From Bacillota bacterium (GTDB lineage Bacteria; Bacillota; Clostridia; Acetivibrionales; DSM-1351): a stretch of DNA of 16,554 nucleotides. Positions 15,049-16,554 of this stretch are shown one piece after another. The position numbers and the translations under genes are program-made. Each line of letters starts with the position of its first letter. The stretch's first letter is position 1. The stretch spans positions 1-16,554 of the forward strand of contig JAEWAX010000163.1 of assembly GCA_023391425.1 (NCBI GenBank), in the 5' to 3' direction. Below the pieces are notes generated by a model. That model was given only the letters and a program-made list of their open reading frames with translations. It made no database searches and was not told the origin of the DNA.

Positions 15049-16554
15049 CTATACATTTGTATTCATGCATATATCATATATTTCACCAGTTAGTGTGGTA
15101 AAGGATAAGACCTCCCCATTATGCACATACTCAATGTTCTTCCCATTACATGTTACATAATATTTCTGTGAAGTGATAATATTGCAAACTCCCCCATTTT
15201 TAGATAGAATGCCAGCCCTCTTAATCCTGCCATCCTGCCATTCCATTTCCACCTCGAATCCACCCCTTGCAACAAGCCCTTTTACCTTTCCTCTACTCCA
15301 ATCGTTCGGAAGAGCCGGAAGGAATTCTATTCCTCCTTCATGACTTTGGAGCAGCATCTCTGCTATGCCTGCAGTACCTCCAAAATTACCGTCAATCTGG
15401 AATGGAGGATGATTATCCAACAGGTTTGTCAATGTTGATTTTTTTAATAGCTCCATAACATTTTCATATGCTTTTTCCCCATCCTTAAGCCTTGCCCACA
15501 TATTGATAATCCAGGCCCTGCTCCAACCTGTATGCCCTCCACCATTTGCCAAACGTCTTTCAAGAGTTTTTTTTGCCGCGACAGCCAGTTCAGGTGTTTT
15601 CCTTGTGGTAAACTGTTTTCCAGGATGCAATCCAAACAGATGTGATATATGCCTGTGTCCCGGTTCCTCTTCCTCATAATCCTCAGTCCACTCTTGTATT
15701 TGTCCGTATTTTCCTATTTGTGGCTTTGGAAGCCTGTTCTTTACCGAGTTCAGCTTCCCGGCGAAGGCACTATCAATATCCATAATATCAGCTGCTTCTA
15801 TACATCCGCTGAAAAGCGCATGTAGAATCTGGCTATCCATTGAAGGCCCTATACATAAGCAGCCCTTTTCACCACTTTCCAATATATATGTATTTTCTGG
15901 AGATACTGAAGGGCTTGTCACAAGTCTTCCCTTGCTATCTTCAACCAGAAAATCCAGAAAAAACTCTGCTGCTTCTTTCATTATTGGATATGCCCATTTT
16001 AGGAATCCATTATCCCTATTGAATTCGTAATGCTCCCATAGATGAAGACACAGCCAGGCCGCTCCCATAGGCCAATAAGTAGATGGAACCCAAATGTCCT
16101 GCGGTGCAGTATCTCCCCATATGTCTGTATTGTGATGAGCTACAAAACCACGACAACCATACATGACTTGTGCAGTTTTTCTCCCTGGCACTCTCATCCT
16201 GTCCAAATGCTCAAAAAGCGGAATGTGGCACTCCGATAGATTACAAGATTCCGCCAGCCAATAATTCATCTCTGTATTTATATTTATGGTATATTTACTA
16301 TCCCAAGCAGGAAGCATATCCTGGTTCCAAATACCCTGCAAATTCGCCGGCAGACTCCCAGGCCGGCTGCACGATATCAACAGATACCTTCCGAATTGAA
16401 AATAAAGACAAATAAGGCTTGAATCCAGCTTTCCGTCTTTCAACCTTTCCAGTCTTTCCGAGGTTTCCAGCTTTTGAAGTGCATTAGAATCTTCATTATC
16501 ATATATGTCAAAAGATACACGGTTATACATGGACGAATAATCTGCGATATGATC
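15049..16554 (-). CDS. GH95-family glycoside hydrolase, N-terminal part beyond the window
   Basis: 501 residues are visible; the frame is open to the right edge, where HIADY..MYNRVSFD continues the family sequence, so the ATG at 16530 is internal. GH95 enzymes are usually near 750-800 residues, so about the last two-thirds are present. Family motifs, numbered from the edge: HHNTDIWGDTAPQ (140-152), QEW...GHRHISHLFGLHPG (287-312, region of the acidic catalytic residue), GGHTGWSRAW (338-348) and PPFQIDGNFGG (383-393, with the conserved Asp). GH95 enzymes are inverting alpha-L-fucosidases or alpha-L-galactosidases; plant or host glycans are the usual targets. All visible motifs are intact. A weak hairpin (AAGTCT/AGACTT, 15018-15046) follows the stop. 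Confidence 0.92.
   Translation of the reverse strand, partial: DHIADYSSMYNRVSFDIYDNEDSNALQKLETSERLERLKDGKLDSSLICLYFQFGRYLLISCSRPGSLPANLQGIWNQDMLPAWDSKYTININTEMNYWLAESCNLSECHIPLFEHLDRMRVPGRKTAQVMYGCRGFVAHHNTDIWGDTAPQDIWVPSTYWPMGAAWLCLHLWEHYEFNRDNGFLKWAYPIMKEAAEFFLDFLVEDSKGRLVTSPSVSPENTYILESGEKGCLCIGPSMDSQILHALFSGCIEAADIMDIDSAFAGKLNSVKNRLPKPQIGKYGQIQEWTEDYEEEEPGHRHISHLFGLHPGKQFTTRKTPELAVAAKKTLERRLANGGGHTGWSRAWIINMWARLKDGEKAYENVMELLKKSTLTNLLDNHPPFQIDGNFGGTAGIAEMLLQSHEGGIEFLPALPNDWSRGKVKGLVARGGFEVEMEWQDGRIKRAGILSKNGGVCNIITSQKYYVTCNGKNIEYVHNGEVLSFTTLTGEIYDICMNTNV

Noticed and set aside
16528..16530. ATG at 16530 as the true start of the GH95 gene
   Set aside because: The frame continues to the window edge with family-like sequence (HIADY) and the visible part lacks the family's N-terminal region.

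Overview
The window is AT-rich DNA from a low-GC, spore-forming type of Firmicute, most likely a member of the Clostridia (Lachnospirales-like). The grounds are strong purine-rich ribosome binding sites, occasional GTG and TTG starts, and a gene mix of DUF1646 transporter, CarD, GH95 and ArsR/permease cassette. No rRNA, tRNA, IS element or CRISPR array was seen.

Region 1 (1-8260, all minus strand) is the unusual part. Reading right to left it holds a single-domain GT4 glycosyltransferase (7162-8196), a 1063-residue GT2-TPR-GT4-GT4 fusion (3874-7065), a GT2-TPR glycosyltransferase (2611-3690), and a very large repeat protein that starts at 2475 and is still open at base 1 (825 codons visible). 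The repeat protein has no signal peptide, an acidic and Cys/His/poly-Asp N-terminal half, Gly/Asn-rich 12-residue repeats, and 13 visible copies of a Thr/Ser-rich, Lys/Arg-free repeat whose spacing alternates between 24 and 36 residues. I infer a dedicated glycosylation set acting on a repetitive surface protein, possibly of the spore surface, because three of the genes carry sigmaE/sigmaK-like -10 boxes about 32-35 nt before their starts. This is inference; none of the proteins is identified beyond its family.

Region 2 (8260-9060) is a decayed stretch: a frameshifted AgrA/LytTR-type receiver domain, a small cell-surface-like fragment, then a structured leader made of two related 74-nt units with an intrinsic terminator. 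The leader precedes a DUF1646 membrane transporter (9077-10138) and is a candidate ion-sensing riboswitch.

Region 3 (10240-12300, minus) is an arsR-permease-ferredoxin-thioredoxin operon, read from a clear sigmaA promoter with a perfect palindrome between -35 and -10.

Region 4 (12396-16554) has an SDR oxidoreductase divergent from an AraC-type regulator, a CarD-type regulator, and the 3' two-thirds of a GH95 glycoside hydrolase (alpha-L-fucosidase family), which runs off the right edge.
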